Positions 54,615 to 63,533 of a stretch of DNA of 64,000 nt are shown here, in pieces (positions within the stretch are counted from its first letter, which is position 1; the number at the start of each line of letters is the position of its first letter). The DNA lies in NCBI RefSeq assembly GCF_900113695.1, contig NZ_FOQH01000001.1, positions 496,001 through 560,000 of the forward strand, read 5' to 3'. The DNA comes from Albimonas pacifica. Lineage in GTDB: Bacteria > Pseudomonadota > Alphaproteobacteria > Rhodobacterales > Rhodobacteraceae. The translations under genes were made by a program, and so were the position numbers. The notes under the pieces were generated by a model, which saw nothing but the letters and a program-made list of their open reading frames with translations, did not search any database and was not told the DNA's origin.

Positions 54615-55319
54615 TCAGACGCCCAGGAACGCCTCGAGGCGCTCCGTGTTCGCCGCGATCTCGTCGCTGGTCATGTGGTCCACCACCTGGCCGTGCTCGA
54701 CGACGTAGTGGCGGTCGGCGACGGTGGAGGCGAAGCGGAAGTTCTGCTCCACCAGCAGCACAGTCAGGCCCCGGCGTTTCAGTTCCAGCAGCGCATCGCG
54801 GATCTGCTGGACGATGACGGGGGCGAGGCCCTCGGTCGGCTCGTCGAGCAGCACCAGCGTCGCCCCGGTGCGCAGGATGCGCGCGATGGCGAGCATCTGC
54901 TGCTCCCCGCCCGAGAGCTTGGCGCCGGAGTTCCCCCAGCGCTCCTTCAGCCGGGGGAAGAGCGTGTCGATCTCGGCCTCGGTCATGCCCCCTTCGCGCA
55001 GGACGGGGGGCAGGTGCAGGTTCTCGCGCACGGTCAGGGCCGAGAAGATCCCGCGTTCCTCGGGGCAGAGCGCCACGCCCAGCCGGGCGATCTTGTGCGG
55101 GGCCATCGAGATGGTCTCGGTCCCGTCGAAGGCCACCGAGCCCTTGCGCTGCCGCAGCAGCCCCATGATCGCCTTCAGCGTGGTGGTCTTGCCCGCGCCG
55201 TTGCGGCCCAGCAGGGTGACCAGCTCGCCCTTGCGGACCTCGAAATTCATGCCGTGCAGGATGTGGCTTTCGCCATACCAGCCGTGCAGGTCGCTCACTT
55301 TGAGCAGCGTCTCAGGCAT
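54615..55319 (-). CDS. livF: ABC transporter ATP-binding protein LivF
   Basis: A 234-aa ATPase that begins at ATG 55319, overlapping the livG stop by 8 bp. Walker A is GRNGAGKTT, the signature is LSGGEQQMLAIAR, Walker B LVLLDEPTEGL with the H-loop at VLLVEQN replaced by Gln-Asn as usual in LivF. Drives the LivHM permease with LivG. The order livG, livF, livH, livM is an ordinary LIV-I-type arrangement. Confidence 0.92.
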   Translation of the reverse strand: MPETLLKVSDLHGWYGESHILHGMNFEVRKGELVTLLGRNGAGKTTTLKAIMGLLRQRKGSVAFDGTETISMAPHKIARLGVALCPEERGIFSALTVRENLHLPPVLREGGMTEAEIDTLFPRLKERWGNSGAKLSGGEQQMLAIARILRTGATLVLLDEPTEGLAPVIVQQIRDALLELKRRGLTVLLVEQNFRFASTVADRHYVVEHGQVVDHMTSDEIAANTERLEAFLGV

Positions 55320-56064
55320 GGGCGTCGCTCCCCATGTAGGCCTCGACCACGGCGGGGTTCTTCGAGACCTCCGCATAGGGCCCCTCGGCCAGCACCTCGC
55401 CGCGGGCCAGCACCGTGATGCGGTCGGAGAGATCCGAGACCACCGAGAGGTTGTGCTCGACCATCAGCACGGTGCGGGACTGCGCCGCGCGGCGGATCAG
55501 GTCGGCGGTGCGGGCGATGTCCTCGCGGCCCATGCCGGAGGTCGGCTCGTCCAGCAGCAGCAGCTTGGGATCCAGCGCCAGCGTGGTCGCCAGCTCCAGC
55601 GCCCGCTTGCGGCCGTAGGGCAGTTCCACAGCCAGCCGCCGCGCGTCCCCCTCCAGCCCCACGTCGCGCAGCAGCCCCATCGCCTGGTCGTCGAGGACCG
55701 ACAGCGCGTTCTCAGGCCGCCAGAACGAGAAACTGTCCCCGCGCGGCCGCTGCAACGCGATGCGCACGTTCTCCAGCACGGTCATGTGGGCGAAGGTCGC
55801 CGAGATCTGGAAGCTGCGCACCATCCCCTTGCGGGCGACCTCGGCCGCCCCGGTCGAGGTGATGTCCTCGCCGTCATAGGTGATGGTCCCCGAGGTCGGG
55901 TCGAGGAACTTGGTGATCAGGTTGAAGCAGGTGGTCTTGCCCGCCCCGTTCGGTCCGATCAGGGCGTGGATCGTGTTGCGCTCCACCGCCAGGTCGACGC
56001 CGTTCACGGCCTTGAAGCCCTTGAAGGACTTGGTCAGCCCCTTGATGTCGAGGATCGCGTCCAT
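55312..56064 (-). CDS. livG: ABC transporter ATP-binding protein LivG
   Basis: A 250-aa ATPase. Walker A is GPNGAGKTT, the Q-loop region leads to RSFQISATFAHMTVLENV, and the Walker B block LLLLDEPTSGM is followed by VLMVEHN with the switch His. The signature region reads VELPYGRKRALELATTLA, the LivG-type variant of LSGGQ. Its ATG lies directly after the stop of the carboxylase gene (TAG-ATG, no gap), which ties the carboxylase and transporter into one transcript. Confidence 0.91.
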   Translation of the reverse strand: MDAILDIKGLTKSFKGFKAVNGVDLAVERNTIHALIGPNGAGKTTCFNLITKFLDPTSGTITYDGEDITSTGAAEVARKGMVRSFQISATFAHMTVLENVRIALQRPRGDSFSFWRPENALSVLDDQAMGLLRDVGLEGDARRLAVELPYGRKRALELATTLALDPKLLLLDEPTSGMGREDIARTADLIRRAAQSRTVLMVEHNLSVVSDLSDRITVLARGEVLAEGPYAEVSKNPAVVEAYMGSDAHA

Positions 56065-59000
56065 CTAGCCGGCCCTCCCCGGATGCCAGTGGAAGTCGCG
56101 CGCCTCGATGGCCGCGGCGCGCAGGCCGGAGGTCACCCAGGCGCGGGTCTCGGCGGGGTCGATCACCGCGTCGATCTCCAGGAAGCCCGCCATGGTCGTG
56201 GCCTTGCCGACCTCGTAGAGGTGGGCGAGCTTCTCCTGGTAGAAGGCCTCGCGCTTCTCCGGGTCCTCGATGGCCTCCATCTCGCGCCGGTAGCCGAGCC
56301 GCACGGCGCCCTCGAGGCCCATGCCGCCGAACTCGCCCGTCGGCCAGGCGACGGTGAAGACCGGCGCATGGAAGCCGCCCGCGGCCATCGACTGGGCGCC
56401 CAAGCCGTAGCCCTTGCGCAGCACCACGGTGAACAGCGGCACCGAGAGCTTCGAGGCGATGGTGAACAGCGCGGCCGAGGCGCGCATCTGCCCCGCCGCC
56501 TCCGCCTCCGGCCCCACCATGAAGCCCGGCGTGTCGCAAAGCGACAGCACCGGCAGGCCCCAGCGGTCGCAGAGCTTCAGGAACTCGCCGGACTTGCGGG
56601 CGCCCTCGGCGTCCACCGCGCCGCCCAGGTGGCGGGTGTCGTTGGCGACCAGGCCCATGGCGCGGCCCTCGATGCGGATCAGGGCGGTGACCATGCCCGG
56701 CGCGTGGTCGCGCTTCAGCTCGGTGACGCTGCCGGCGTCGGCCAGCGTCTCGATCACCTCGCGCACGTCGTAGGCGCGGCGGCGGTTCTCGGGGATCTTC
56801 CAGCGCAGGAGGCGCTGGTCGGCGGCCTCCCAATGCGCCGCGGGGCCCTGGACGTAGGAAAGGAGGCGCCGGGTCATCTCGGTCGCCGCCTCCTCGTCCT
56901 CGACCACCAGGTCGACGGCGCCGATGGGGGCGAGGGTGGAGACGGGGCCGATCTCGTTGGGCGCATAGACGCCCAGGCCCCCGCCCTCGACCATCGCGGG
57001 GCCGCCCATGCCGATGCAGGCGTTCTTCGTCGCCACGATCACGTCGCAGCAGCCGACCAGCGCCGCGTTGCCGGCGAAGCAGAAGCCGGAGACGACGGCG
57101 ATCATCGGGACCTCGCCCGAGAGGTCCGCGAAGCGGCGGAAGCTGGGCGTGTCGAGCCCGTGGACCATCAGCCCGTCGGTCTCCCCCGGCCGCCCGCCGC
57201 CGCCCTCGCCATAGAGCACCAGCGGCAGCTTCAGGCGGTGGGCGAGCTCCAGCAGCCGGTCCTTCTTCTTGTGGTTCATCCAGCCCTGCGTGCCCGCGAA
57301 GACCGTGAAGTCGTAGGCCATCGCCATCATCTGCGTGCGCTCGGGGCCGTAGAGGTCGGCGTTGACCGTGCCGATGCCCGCCACCAGGCCGTCGGCGGGG
57401 GCCATGTCGATCAGCTCGTCCATGGACCTGCGCTGGCGCTGGGCGGCCAGCGCCAGGGCGCCGTATTCGGTGAAACTGCCCGGATCGCAGAGCTGGGCGA
57501 TGTTCTCGCGCGCCGTGCGCTGGTTGCGCGAGCGGCGGCGCTCGATGGCCTTGGGGCGGTTCTCGTCCAGCCCGCGGGCGTGGCGCTCGATCACCGCGGC
57601 GAGGTCGGGACGGATGGCGTCGAGGTCGATCTCCTCGGCCTCCACCACCGCGGCGCCGGCGGCGTCGGAGGGCTCGATCCAAAGGATCGGGTCGCCCTCG
57701 ACCAGCGCCTCGCCGGCGGCGGCGGCGAGGCGGCGCACGATGCCGGCGGCGTCGGCGGTGACCACATGCTCCATCTTCATGGCTTCGAGGATGGCGACGG
57801 GCTGGCCCTCGGCCACCGCGTCGCCCTCGGCGATCTCGAGCGAGGCGAGGACGCCGGTGAGGGGGGCGGGAAGGGGCGCCGTGCCCTCCGGCCCCTCGGC
57901 GGCGGGCTTCGCGGGGCCGGGGGCGGCGGAGGCGGGCAGGGCGGGCGCGTCGGCCATCTGGGCGATGACGGCGCCCGCGATCTCCTTGACCCAAGACGTG
58001 TGGACGGCGTTGCGGGCGACCTCCGGGCGGGCGAGCAGGCCCGCGAGGAACGGCGCGTTGGTCTGCACGCCGGCGATGCGGAATTCGCCCAGGCTACGGG
58101 CGGCGCGGGCGATGGCGGCCGGGAAGCCGAGAACCGCGGAGCGCACGATCAGTTTCGCGAGCAGGCTGTCGAAGCGCGGGTTGATCTTCATCCCCGCGAA
58201 GCCCTGGCCGTCGACGCGCACGCCGGGGCCGGTCGGGGGCTCGTAGAGCGCCAGCGTCCCGCCCTGGGGGCGGCTCTCGCCGGTCGGCGTCATCGTCTCG
58301 GCGTTGACGCGAAGCTGCACGGCGTAGCCGGGGCGCAGGGCAGGGGGCTCGGTCAGCGACAGCGAGGCCAGCGTCTCGCCGCCCAGCAGCAGGATCTGCG
58401 TGGCGACGAGGTCGAGGCCGGTGACCTCCTCGGTCACCGTATGCTCGACCTGGAGGCGGGGGTTGGCCTCCATGAAGTGGAACGTCTCAGGATCGTCGAG
58501 GTCGACCAGGAACTCGAAGGTGCCGAGGCCGCGGTAGCCCACGGCGCCCGCGATCTGCAGGGCGGCCGAGAGGATCGCCTCGCGCAGACCGGGCGCCAGG
58601 TCGGGGGCGGGGGCGATCTCGACCAGCTTCTGGCCCTGGCGCTGGAGGGTGCAGTCGCGCTCCCACGCGTGGACCACGGCCGAGCCGTCGCCGATCACCT
58701 GCACCTCGATATGGCGGGCGCGCCTGACCAGTTTCTCGGCGTAGAGGGACCCGTCGCCGAAGGCGCCGAGCGCCTCGGAGGCGCAGCGGGCGTAGGCGTC
58801 GGTGACCTCGCCGGGCGCCTCCACGGCGCGCATCCCGCGCCCGCCGCCGCCGGCGACGGCCTTGATCATGGTGGGGCCGTGGGCCTCGACGAAGGCGCGC
58901 ACGGCGTCCTCGGAGGCGCCGCCCGGAAGACCCGGCAGCAGGGGCACGCCCAGCTCGGCGGCCAGCGCCCGGGCGGCCGACTTGTCGCCCAGCCGCGACA

Positions 59001-59328
59001 GGATCTCGGCCGACGGCCCGATGAAGACGATCCCGGCGTCCGCGCACATCGCGGCGAAACCGGCGTTTTCCGACAGGAACCCGTAGCCCGGGTGGATCGC
59101 GTCGCAGCCGGCCGCCTTCGCGGCCTCGATCACCGCGGCCTTGTCGAGATAGGCGGCGGGGCCCGTCCCCTCCAGCGCGCGGCAGGCGTCGCCGGCGCGG
59201 GCGTGCAGCGCCTCGGCGTCGTCGGCGGAGGCGAGCGTCACCGCCCGCAGCCCGAGGTCGGCGGCCGCCCGCGCAATGCGGATGGCGATCTCTCCACGGT
59301 TGGCGATCAGGATCGAGCGGATGGGCAT
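56065..59328 (-). CDS. Single-chain acyl-CoA carboxylase (BC-BCCP-CT fusion), second copy
   Basis: A 1087-aa paralogue of the fusion at 16976-20263. Biotin carboxylase is at about 1-445 (ILIANRGEIAIRIARAA, KAVAGGGGRGMR, MEANPRLQVEHTVTEEVTGLD). The biotinyl domain is at about 480-550 with EAMKME and target Lys518. The two-part carboxyltransferase is at about 585-1087 (RTARENIAQLCDPGSFTEYG, YGEGGGGRPGE, LPVLSLCDTPGFMVGPEAE, VVLRKGYGLGAQSMAAGGF). It makes a carboxylated acyl-CoA from an acyl-CoA, bicarbonate and ATP. It sits between the LIV binding protein and livG, an unusual place for a biotin enzyme. Substrate unknown; the acyl-CoA synthetase two genes upstream presumably makes it. Confidence 0.92.
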   Translation of the reverse strand: MPIRSILIANRGEIAIRIARAAADLGLRAVTLASADDAEALHARAGDACRALEGTGPAAYLDKAAVIEAAKAAGCDAIHPGYGFLSENAGFAAMCADAGIVFIGPSAEILSRLGDKSAARALAAELGVPLLPGLPGGASEDAVRAFVEAHGPTMIKAVAGGGGRGMRAVEAPGEVTDAYARCASEALGAFGDGSLYAEKLVRRARHIEVQVIGDGSAVVHAWERDCTLQRQGQKLVEIAPAPDLAPGLREAILSAALQIAGAVGYRGLGTFEFLVDLDDPETFHFMEANPRLQVEHTVTEEVTGLDLVATQILLLGGETLASLSLTEPPALRPGYAVQLRVNAETMTPTGESRPQGGTLALYEPPTGPGVRVDGQGFAGMKINPRFDSLLAKLIVRSAVLGFPAAIARAARSLGEFRIAGVQTNAPFLAGLLARPEVARNAVHTSWVKEIAGAVIAQMADAPALPASAAPGPAKPAAEGPEGTAPLPAPLTGVLASLEIAEGDAVAEGQPVAILEAMKMEHVVTADAAGIVRRLAAAAGEALVEGDPILWIEPSDAAGAAVVEAEEIDLDAIRPDLAAVIERHARGLDENRPKAIERRRSRNQRTARENIAQLCDPGSFTEYGALALAAQRQRRSMDELIDMAPADGLVAGIGTVNADLYGPERTQMMAMAYDFTVFAGTQGWMNHKKKDRLLELAHRLKLPLVLYGEGGGGRPGETDGLMVHGLDTPSFRRFADLSGEVPMIAVVSGFCFAGNAALVGCCDVIVATKNACIGMGGPAMVEGGGLGVYAPNEIGPVSTLAPIGAVDLVVEDEEAATEMTRRLLSYVQGPAAHWEAADQRLLRWKIPENRRRAYDVREVIETLADAGSVTELKRDHAPGMVTALIRIEGRAMGLVANDTRHLGGAVDAEGARKSGEFLKLCDRWGLPVLSLCDTPGFMVGPEAEAAGQMRASAALFTIASKLSVPLFTVVLRKGYGLGAQSMAAGGFHAPVFTVAWPTGEFGGMGLEGAVRLGYRREMEAIEDPEKREAFYQEKLAHLYEVGKATTMAGFLEIDAVIDPAETRAWVTSGLRAAAIEARDFHWHPGRAG

Positions 59329-59442
59329 GGCGTCTCGCGTCGGCGGCTCGGCCCGGCGGCGGGGGGCGCGGCCCGGGCGGAAGCGTCGTGAAAAAGGGGG
59401 GCGGAGACGGGGGCGCGCCGCGGCGCGCCCCCGGAACGGGGC

Positions 59443-60642
59443 TTACTGCACCAGCGGGCAGCCGCCCTCTTCGAGGGTCTGGAACGCCTCGCCGTCCTCG
59501 AGCGTGCCGATGCGGGTCAGCATGTCCCACTCGCCCGAGGAGTCGCCCGGCGCCTTCACCTGGTAGAGCGAGAAGTCCCGCATCACCCGGCCGTCCTCGC
59601 GGACCGTCGCGCCCTTGGTGTAGAAGTCCTCGACCGGCATCTCGCGCATCTTGGCGGCGACGGCCTCGGCCTCGGTGGTGCCGGCGGCCTCGACGGCCTT
59701 GAGGTAGTGCAGCACCGAGCCGTAGACGCCCGCCTGCATGCCGTTGGGCATCTCGCCGGTCTTGGCCTTGTAGCGCTCGGCCATCGCCCGGGTCTCGTCG
59801 TCCTGGTCCCAGTAGAAGGTCTCGGCGAGGTAGAGGCCCTGCGCCGCGGTCAGGCCCAGGGCCTTGATGTCGTTGACGAAGATGATGAAGCCGGCCATCG
59901 CCTGGCCCTGCTCGGTCACGCCGAACTCGGCCGCCTGCTTGATGAAGGTCACCAGGTCGCCGCCGGCCAGCGCCAGCCCGATGGTCTTCGCGCCCGAGGC
60001 CTGGGCCTGCAGGATGAAGGACGAGAAGTCCGCCGTGCCCAGGGGCGCGTTGACCTGGCCCAGCACGGTGCCGCCCGCGGCCTCGGTGAACTTGCGCGCG
60101 TCGTCGGCCAGCGCGTGGCCGAAGGTGTAGTCGGCGGCCACGATGAACATCGTATCCGCGCCGGACTCGACGACCGACTGGGCGATGGTCTTCGACAGGG
60201 CGAAGGTGTTGTAGACCCAGTGGAAACCGGTCTTCGAGCAGGCCTCGCCGGTCAGCGCGTTGGTGCCGGCCGAGGTCGAGATGTTGACCTTGTTCTTCTC
60301 GGTCGAGATCCCGCGCACGGCGAGCGCGACCGAGCTGTTGCCGAGCCCCGTGATCATCTCGACCCCGTCGACGTCGTACCACTTGCGCGCGATCGAGGCG
60401 CCGACGTCGGCCTTGTTCTGGTGGTCGGCCGACAGCACCTCGATCGGCCGGCCGAGCACCGTGCCGCCGAAGTCCTCGACCGCCAGCTCGGCGCCGGCGA
60501 CGGAGTTCGCGCCGGTGATGTCGGCGTAGACGCCCGACATGTCCTCGAGCACGCCGATGCGCAGCGGCTCCTGCGCGTTGGCGGCGCCCCAGCCGCCCAG
60601 CGCGAACGCGGCGAGCGCCGCGCCCATAAGGGTGCGTTTCAT
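59443..60642 (-). CDS. LivK/type I ABC periplasmic binding protein
   Basis: A 399-aa binding protein. ATG 60642 opens a signal peptide (MKRTLMGAALAAFALGGWGAANA, cut near residue 23). The mature protein begins EPLRIGVLEDMSGVYADITGANSVAGAELAVEDFGG, the classic start of type I periplasmic ligand-binding proteins, with KWYDVDGVEMITGLGNSSVALAV and DFSSFILQAQASGAKTIGLALAGGD later. Two Cys (ACSKTG and GGCPLVQ at the very end) could pair. It supplies the LivHM permease downstream. Relatives bind aromatic acids or other carboxylates as well as amino acids. Confidence 0.88.
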   Translation of the reverse strand: MKRTLMGAALAAFALGGWGAANAQEPLRIGVLEDMSGVYADITGANSVAGAELAVEDFGGTVLGRPIEVLSADHQNKADVGASIARKWYDVDGVEMITGLGNSSVALAVRGISTEKNKVNISTSAGTNALTGEACSKTGFHWVYNTFALSKTIAQSVVESGADTMFIVAADYTFGHALADDARKFTEAAGGTVLGQVNAPLGTADFSSFILQAQASGAKTIGLALAGGDLVTFIKQAAEFGVTEQGQAMAGFIIFVNDIKALGLTAAQGLYLAETFYWDQDDETRAMAERYKAKTGEMPNGMQAGVYGSVLHYLKAVEAAGTTEAEAVAAKMREMPVEDFYTKGATVREDGRVMRDFSLYQVKAPGDSSGEWDMLTRIGTLEDGEAFQTLEEGGCPLVQ

Positions 60643-60695
60643 GGTCTCTCTCCTCCCATGTTGGTTCGGGCCGGCCCTTGTCGCGGGCCTTCCTG

Positions 60696-62276
60696 TCAGC
60701 CCGCCGACGCGGTCGCGCCGGTGTGGACGGCGGTCTCCTCTCCGCCATGGACCCGGCGCAGCTCCCGCTTGAGGATCTTGCCCGACGCGTTTCGCGGCAG
60801 GTCCTCGACGAAGATGATGCGCTTGGGGATCTTGTAGTGCGCGAGGCTTTTCTTCGCGTGCGCGATCAGCTCGGCCTCCGAGGGGGCGTGACCCTCCTTC
60901 AGCACCACCATCGCGGCGATCGCCTCGAGCCATTTTTCGTCCGGCAGGCCGACCACGGCGACCTCGAAGACGGCCTCGTGGGTGAAGAGCACGTCCTCCA
61001 CCTCGCGGCTCGCCACCAGCACGCCGCCGGTGTTGATCACGTCCTTCACCCGGTCGACGACATAGAGGAAGCCTTCCTCGTCGAAGCGGCCCATGTCGCC
61101 GGTGTGGAACCAGCCGTTCTTGAACGCCTCGTCGGTGGCGTCCTCGCGGTTCCAGTATTCGGTGATCACGTGGGGGGTGCGGTGGACGATCTCGCCGGTC
61201 TCGCCGACGGGGACGTCCTCGTCGTTCTCGTCCACGACCCGGGTCTCGACGTTCAGCACCGGGCGCCCGCACGAGGTCAGGCGGCCGTCATGCTCCTCGG
61301 GCTTGAGCACGGTGGCGAGCGGCCCCGTCTCCGACTGGCCGTAGCAGTTGAAGACGCGCGCGCCGTTGAGGCGCTTGCGCAGCTCCACCAGGATCGGCTC
61401 GGGCATGATCGAGGCGCCGTAGTAGACCTTGTTGAGGCTCGAGAGGTCATGGGCGTCGAAGCCCGGGTGGCGCAGCAGGCCCACCCACACCGTCGGCGGC
61501 GCGAAGAACGAGGTGATCCGGTTCTCCTCGATGCAGCGGAACACGTCCTCGGGCTTGGGCTGCTCGAGCAGCGCGCAGGTCGAGCCCACCATGATCTGGG
61601 GGTTCGAGAAGGTGTGGATCTGGCCGGAGTGGTAGAGGGGCAGGGACCACAGGCAGCGGTCCGTTTCCACGTATTCCAGCGCGTGGATGCAGGAGTAGAA
61701 CTCCGCCATCAGCGCGCGGTGCTTCATCAGCCCGCCCTTGGGCTTTCCGGTGGTGCCCGAGGTGTAGAGGATCTGGACGTAGTCGTCCTCGGTCACGTCC
61801 CACTCGCGCTCGGGGTCCGTGGTCCCCTGGGCGGCGGCCATCACGTCGATCTCGTCGCCGCCGTCGAAGGCCGAGAGGAAGTCGAGCCCCGCGACCGGCC
61901 CCATGTCGTCGACCGAGCCCTTCAGCGCGCGGTCGTAGACCAGGGCGCGCGCGCCCGACTGCTCGACGATGTATTTCAGCTCCGGACCCGTCAGGCCGTA
62001 GTTGGCCGGCACGTGGATCAGGCCGGACTGGGCGCAGGCCAGCCACAGCAGGTAATAGGCGTCGGAGTTGCGCGCGAAGGCCGCGACCCGGTCGCCCTTG
62101 CGCAGCCCCGCGTCGCGCAGGTGGGTCGCGATGCGGAAGGCCGCCGTCTCCATCTCCGCGTAGGACCAGGTGCGGTCGCGGAAGATCAGGGCGTCCTTCC
62201 TGGGGTTGCGGGCCACGGCGCGGCGCAGGCCGTCGCCGATGCCGTTGCGACCGGCGCGGGCGCGAAGATCGATCAT
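60696..62276 (-). CDS. AMP-dependent acyl-CoA synthetase
   Basis: A 526-aa adenylate-forming ligase, ATG 62276 after GGGAGG; a longer in-frame start has no ribosome site. P-loop ILYTSGTTGKPKGGLM, A5 NCYGQSETG, hinge GWFHTGDMGRFDEEGFLYVVDRVKDVINTGGVLVASREVE and catalytic C-terminal NASGKILKRELRR. Resembles fatty-acyl or short-chain CoA ligases such as those in malonate- or methylmalonyl-type and FadD13-like groups. It is 53 bp upstream of the binding-protein gene and part of the same operon; it presumably activates the imported acid for the carboxylase. Confidence 0.88.
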   Translation of the reverse strand: MIDLRARAGRNGIGDGLRRAVARNPRKDALIFRDRTWSYAEMETAAFRIATHLRDAGLRKGDRVAAFARNSDAYYLLWLACAQSGLIHVPANYGLTGPELKYIVEQSGARALVYDRALKGSVDDMGPVAGLDFLSAFDGGDEIDVMAAAQGTTDPEREWDVTEDDYVQILYTSGTTGKPKGGLMKHRALMAEFYSCIHALEYVETDRCLWSLPLYHSGQIHTFSNPQIMVGSTCALLEQPKPEDVFRCIEENRITSFFAPPTVWVGLLRHPGFDAHDLSSLNKVYYGASIMPEPILVELRKRLNGARVFNCYGQSETGPLATVLKPEEHDGRLTSCGRPVLNVETRVVDENDEDVPVGETGEIVHRTPHVITEYWNREDATDEAFKNGWFHTGDMGRFDEEGFLYVVDRVKDVINTGGVLVASREVEDVLFTHEAVFEVAVVGLPDEKWLEAIAAMVVLKEGHAPSEAELIAHAKKSLAHYKIPKRIIFVEDLPRNASGKILKRELRRVHGGEETAVHTGATASAG

Positions 62277-62484
62277 CGATGTCCTCCCTTGGGACCGCCG
62301 TCTGCGGGCGGTTGCGGCGGGACCATGGCGCAACGCGCGGCGCGCGTCACGACCTGCCGGCCGTTCGACTGACGAGAAAAGACGCCGCAAGGCGCGGCGG
62401 GGTCGACGGTCACGTCGCTTTTCCTCCCAGGGCGCGGGGGCGTCGCGCCCGCTGCCCGGGCGTCGCGTCCTCCGTCGTTGTCGT

Positions 62485-62501
62485 CCGCGATATAGTCGCG
62501 G
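62485..62501. promoter_or_regulatory. CCGCGA-N5-TCGCGG operator-like palindrome
   Basis: Perfect 6-bp arms around TATAG, directly after the TetR stop and 209 bp before the acyl-CoA synthetase start. The AT-rich centre favours an operator for the neighbouring repressor over a terminator; a terminator remains possible. Confidence 0.4.
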
Positions 62502-63317
62502 TTAGGATTTGCTAGCGGCGAGCATATTTTGTTGCGCCGAGTCGTCAAGCGTCTCTTTCCGCGACGAACCCGCCGGGCCGCCGCCTGCGCCCGGGCGCGA
62601 GCCGGCCGAGGCCACCTCGAACGGCACGCCGAGGGCGGCCAGCACCAGGGTCTCCATCCGGGCGGCGATCGTCTCGGGGCTCTCGGGCCCGTCGGGGCTG
62701 AACCAGTTGAACGGCCAGGTGAGCATGCCGGTGACGGTCTGGTTGGCGATCGAGGCGTCCTCGAACCGGAACACCCCCGCCTGGCGCCCCTGCTCCAGCA
62801 GGTGGTGCAGGGCGCGGGCGAAGCGCTGACGGTCGGCGCGCAGCCGCTCGTAGATCTCGGGGGGGAGCTGCTTGCCCTCCACGAACAGGATCGAGAGGAA
62901 CTCGCGCTCCTCGATCACCCGCAGGCACATCTCGCGCACGAAGCGGCGGAAGCGGGTCAGCACGTCCTCGTCCGAGTGGGCGAGCGCGCTTTCCGCCAGA
63001 TCCGCCGACATCACCGAGGTCTGGGCGCAGATCGCGGTCAGCAGCTCCAGCTTCGAGGCGAAGTGGTAGTAGATGAACGGCGGCGTGACCCCGAGCTCGG
63101 CGGCGATGTCGGAGATCTTGGTGCGCGTGTAGCCGTTGCGGAAGAACAGCGTGGCGGCGGTCTTGAGCACCAGCTCCTTCTTGAACGCGTAGGCGGCCGA
63201 GCGCGCCGGCGTGCGGCCGCCGCCGCGGCGCAGGCCCGGCGGCGGGCGACCGACGGGGGCGTGCGGCCGCGGCGCGGCGCCGGCTGGGTCTTCGGTGGGG
63301 CGGGGATCGTCGGTCAT
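62502..63317 (-). CDS. TetR-family transcriptional regulator
   Basis: A 271-aa repressor. ATG 63317 gives a Pro/Arg-rich N-terminal arm of about 40 residues, then LVLKTAATLFFRNGYTRTKISDIAAELGVTPPFIYYHFASKLELLTAIC, a typical TetR helix-turn-helix. A long C-terminal tail after residue 245 is Gly/Ser-rich and likely disordered. It is first in the minus-strand gene order of module 2 and is divergent from the outer-membrane gene. Likely represses the ligase, transporter and carboxylase genes behind it. Confidence 0.87.
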   Translation of the reverse strand: MTDDPRPTEDPAGAAPRPHAPVGRPPPGLRRGGGRTPARSAAYAFKKELVLKTAATLFFRNGYTRTKISDIAAELGVTPPFIYYHFASKLELLTAICAQTSVMSADLAESALAHSDEDVLTRFRRFVREMCLRVIEEREFLSILFVEGKQLPPEIYERLRADRQRFARALHHLLEQGRQAGVFRFEDASIANQTVTGMLTWPFNWFSPDGPESPETIAARMETLVLAALGVPFEVASAGSRPGAGGGPAGSSRKETLDDSAQQNMLAASKS

Positions 63318-63533
63318 GGGCTCCGGTCGCCGAGGCGCCCGCGTGCGTGGGCGCCCGCGCATGATCCCCGATCCGCCCCGGCGGCGCCAAGAGGCGAAGC
63401 GGACCCGCCCGGGCGGGGGGGGCGCCCGGGCCGCCCCCCGGGCCGCGGCCTCCGCCGGCCCGCGAAGCCCGTGGACGCGCGCCCCGGCGCCGGCTAGCCT
63501 CGCGCCGTTCGACCCGCTTCGGAGGCGCGCCAG

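Noticed and set aside
54724-59391. A 1555-codon plus-strand open frame opposite livF, livG and the carboxylase
   Set aside because: It is the reverse-strand shadow of conserved minus-strand genes; no ribosome site and no recognisable domain.
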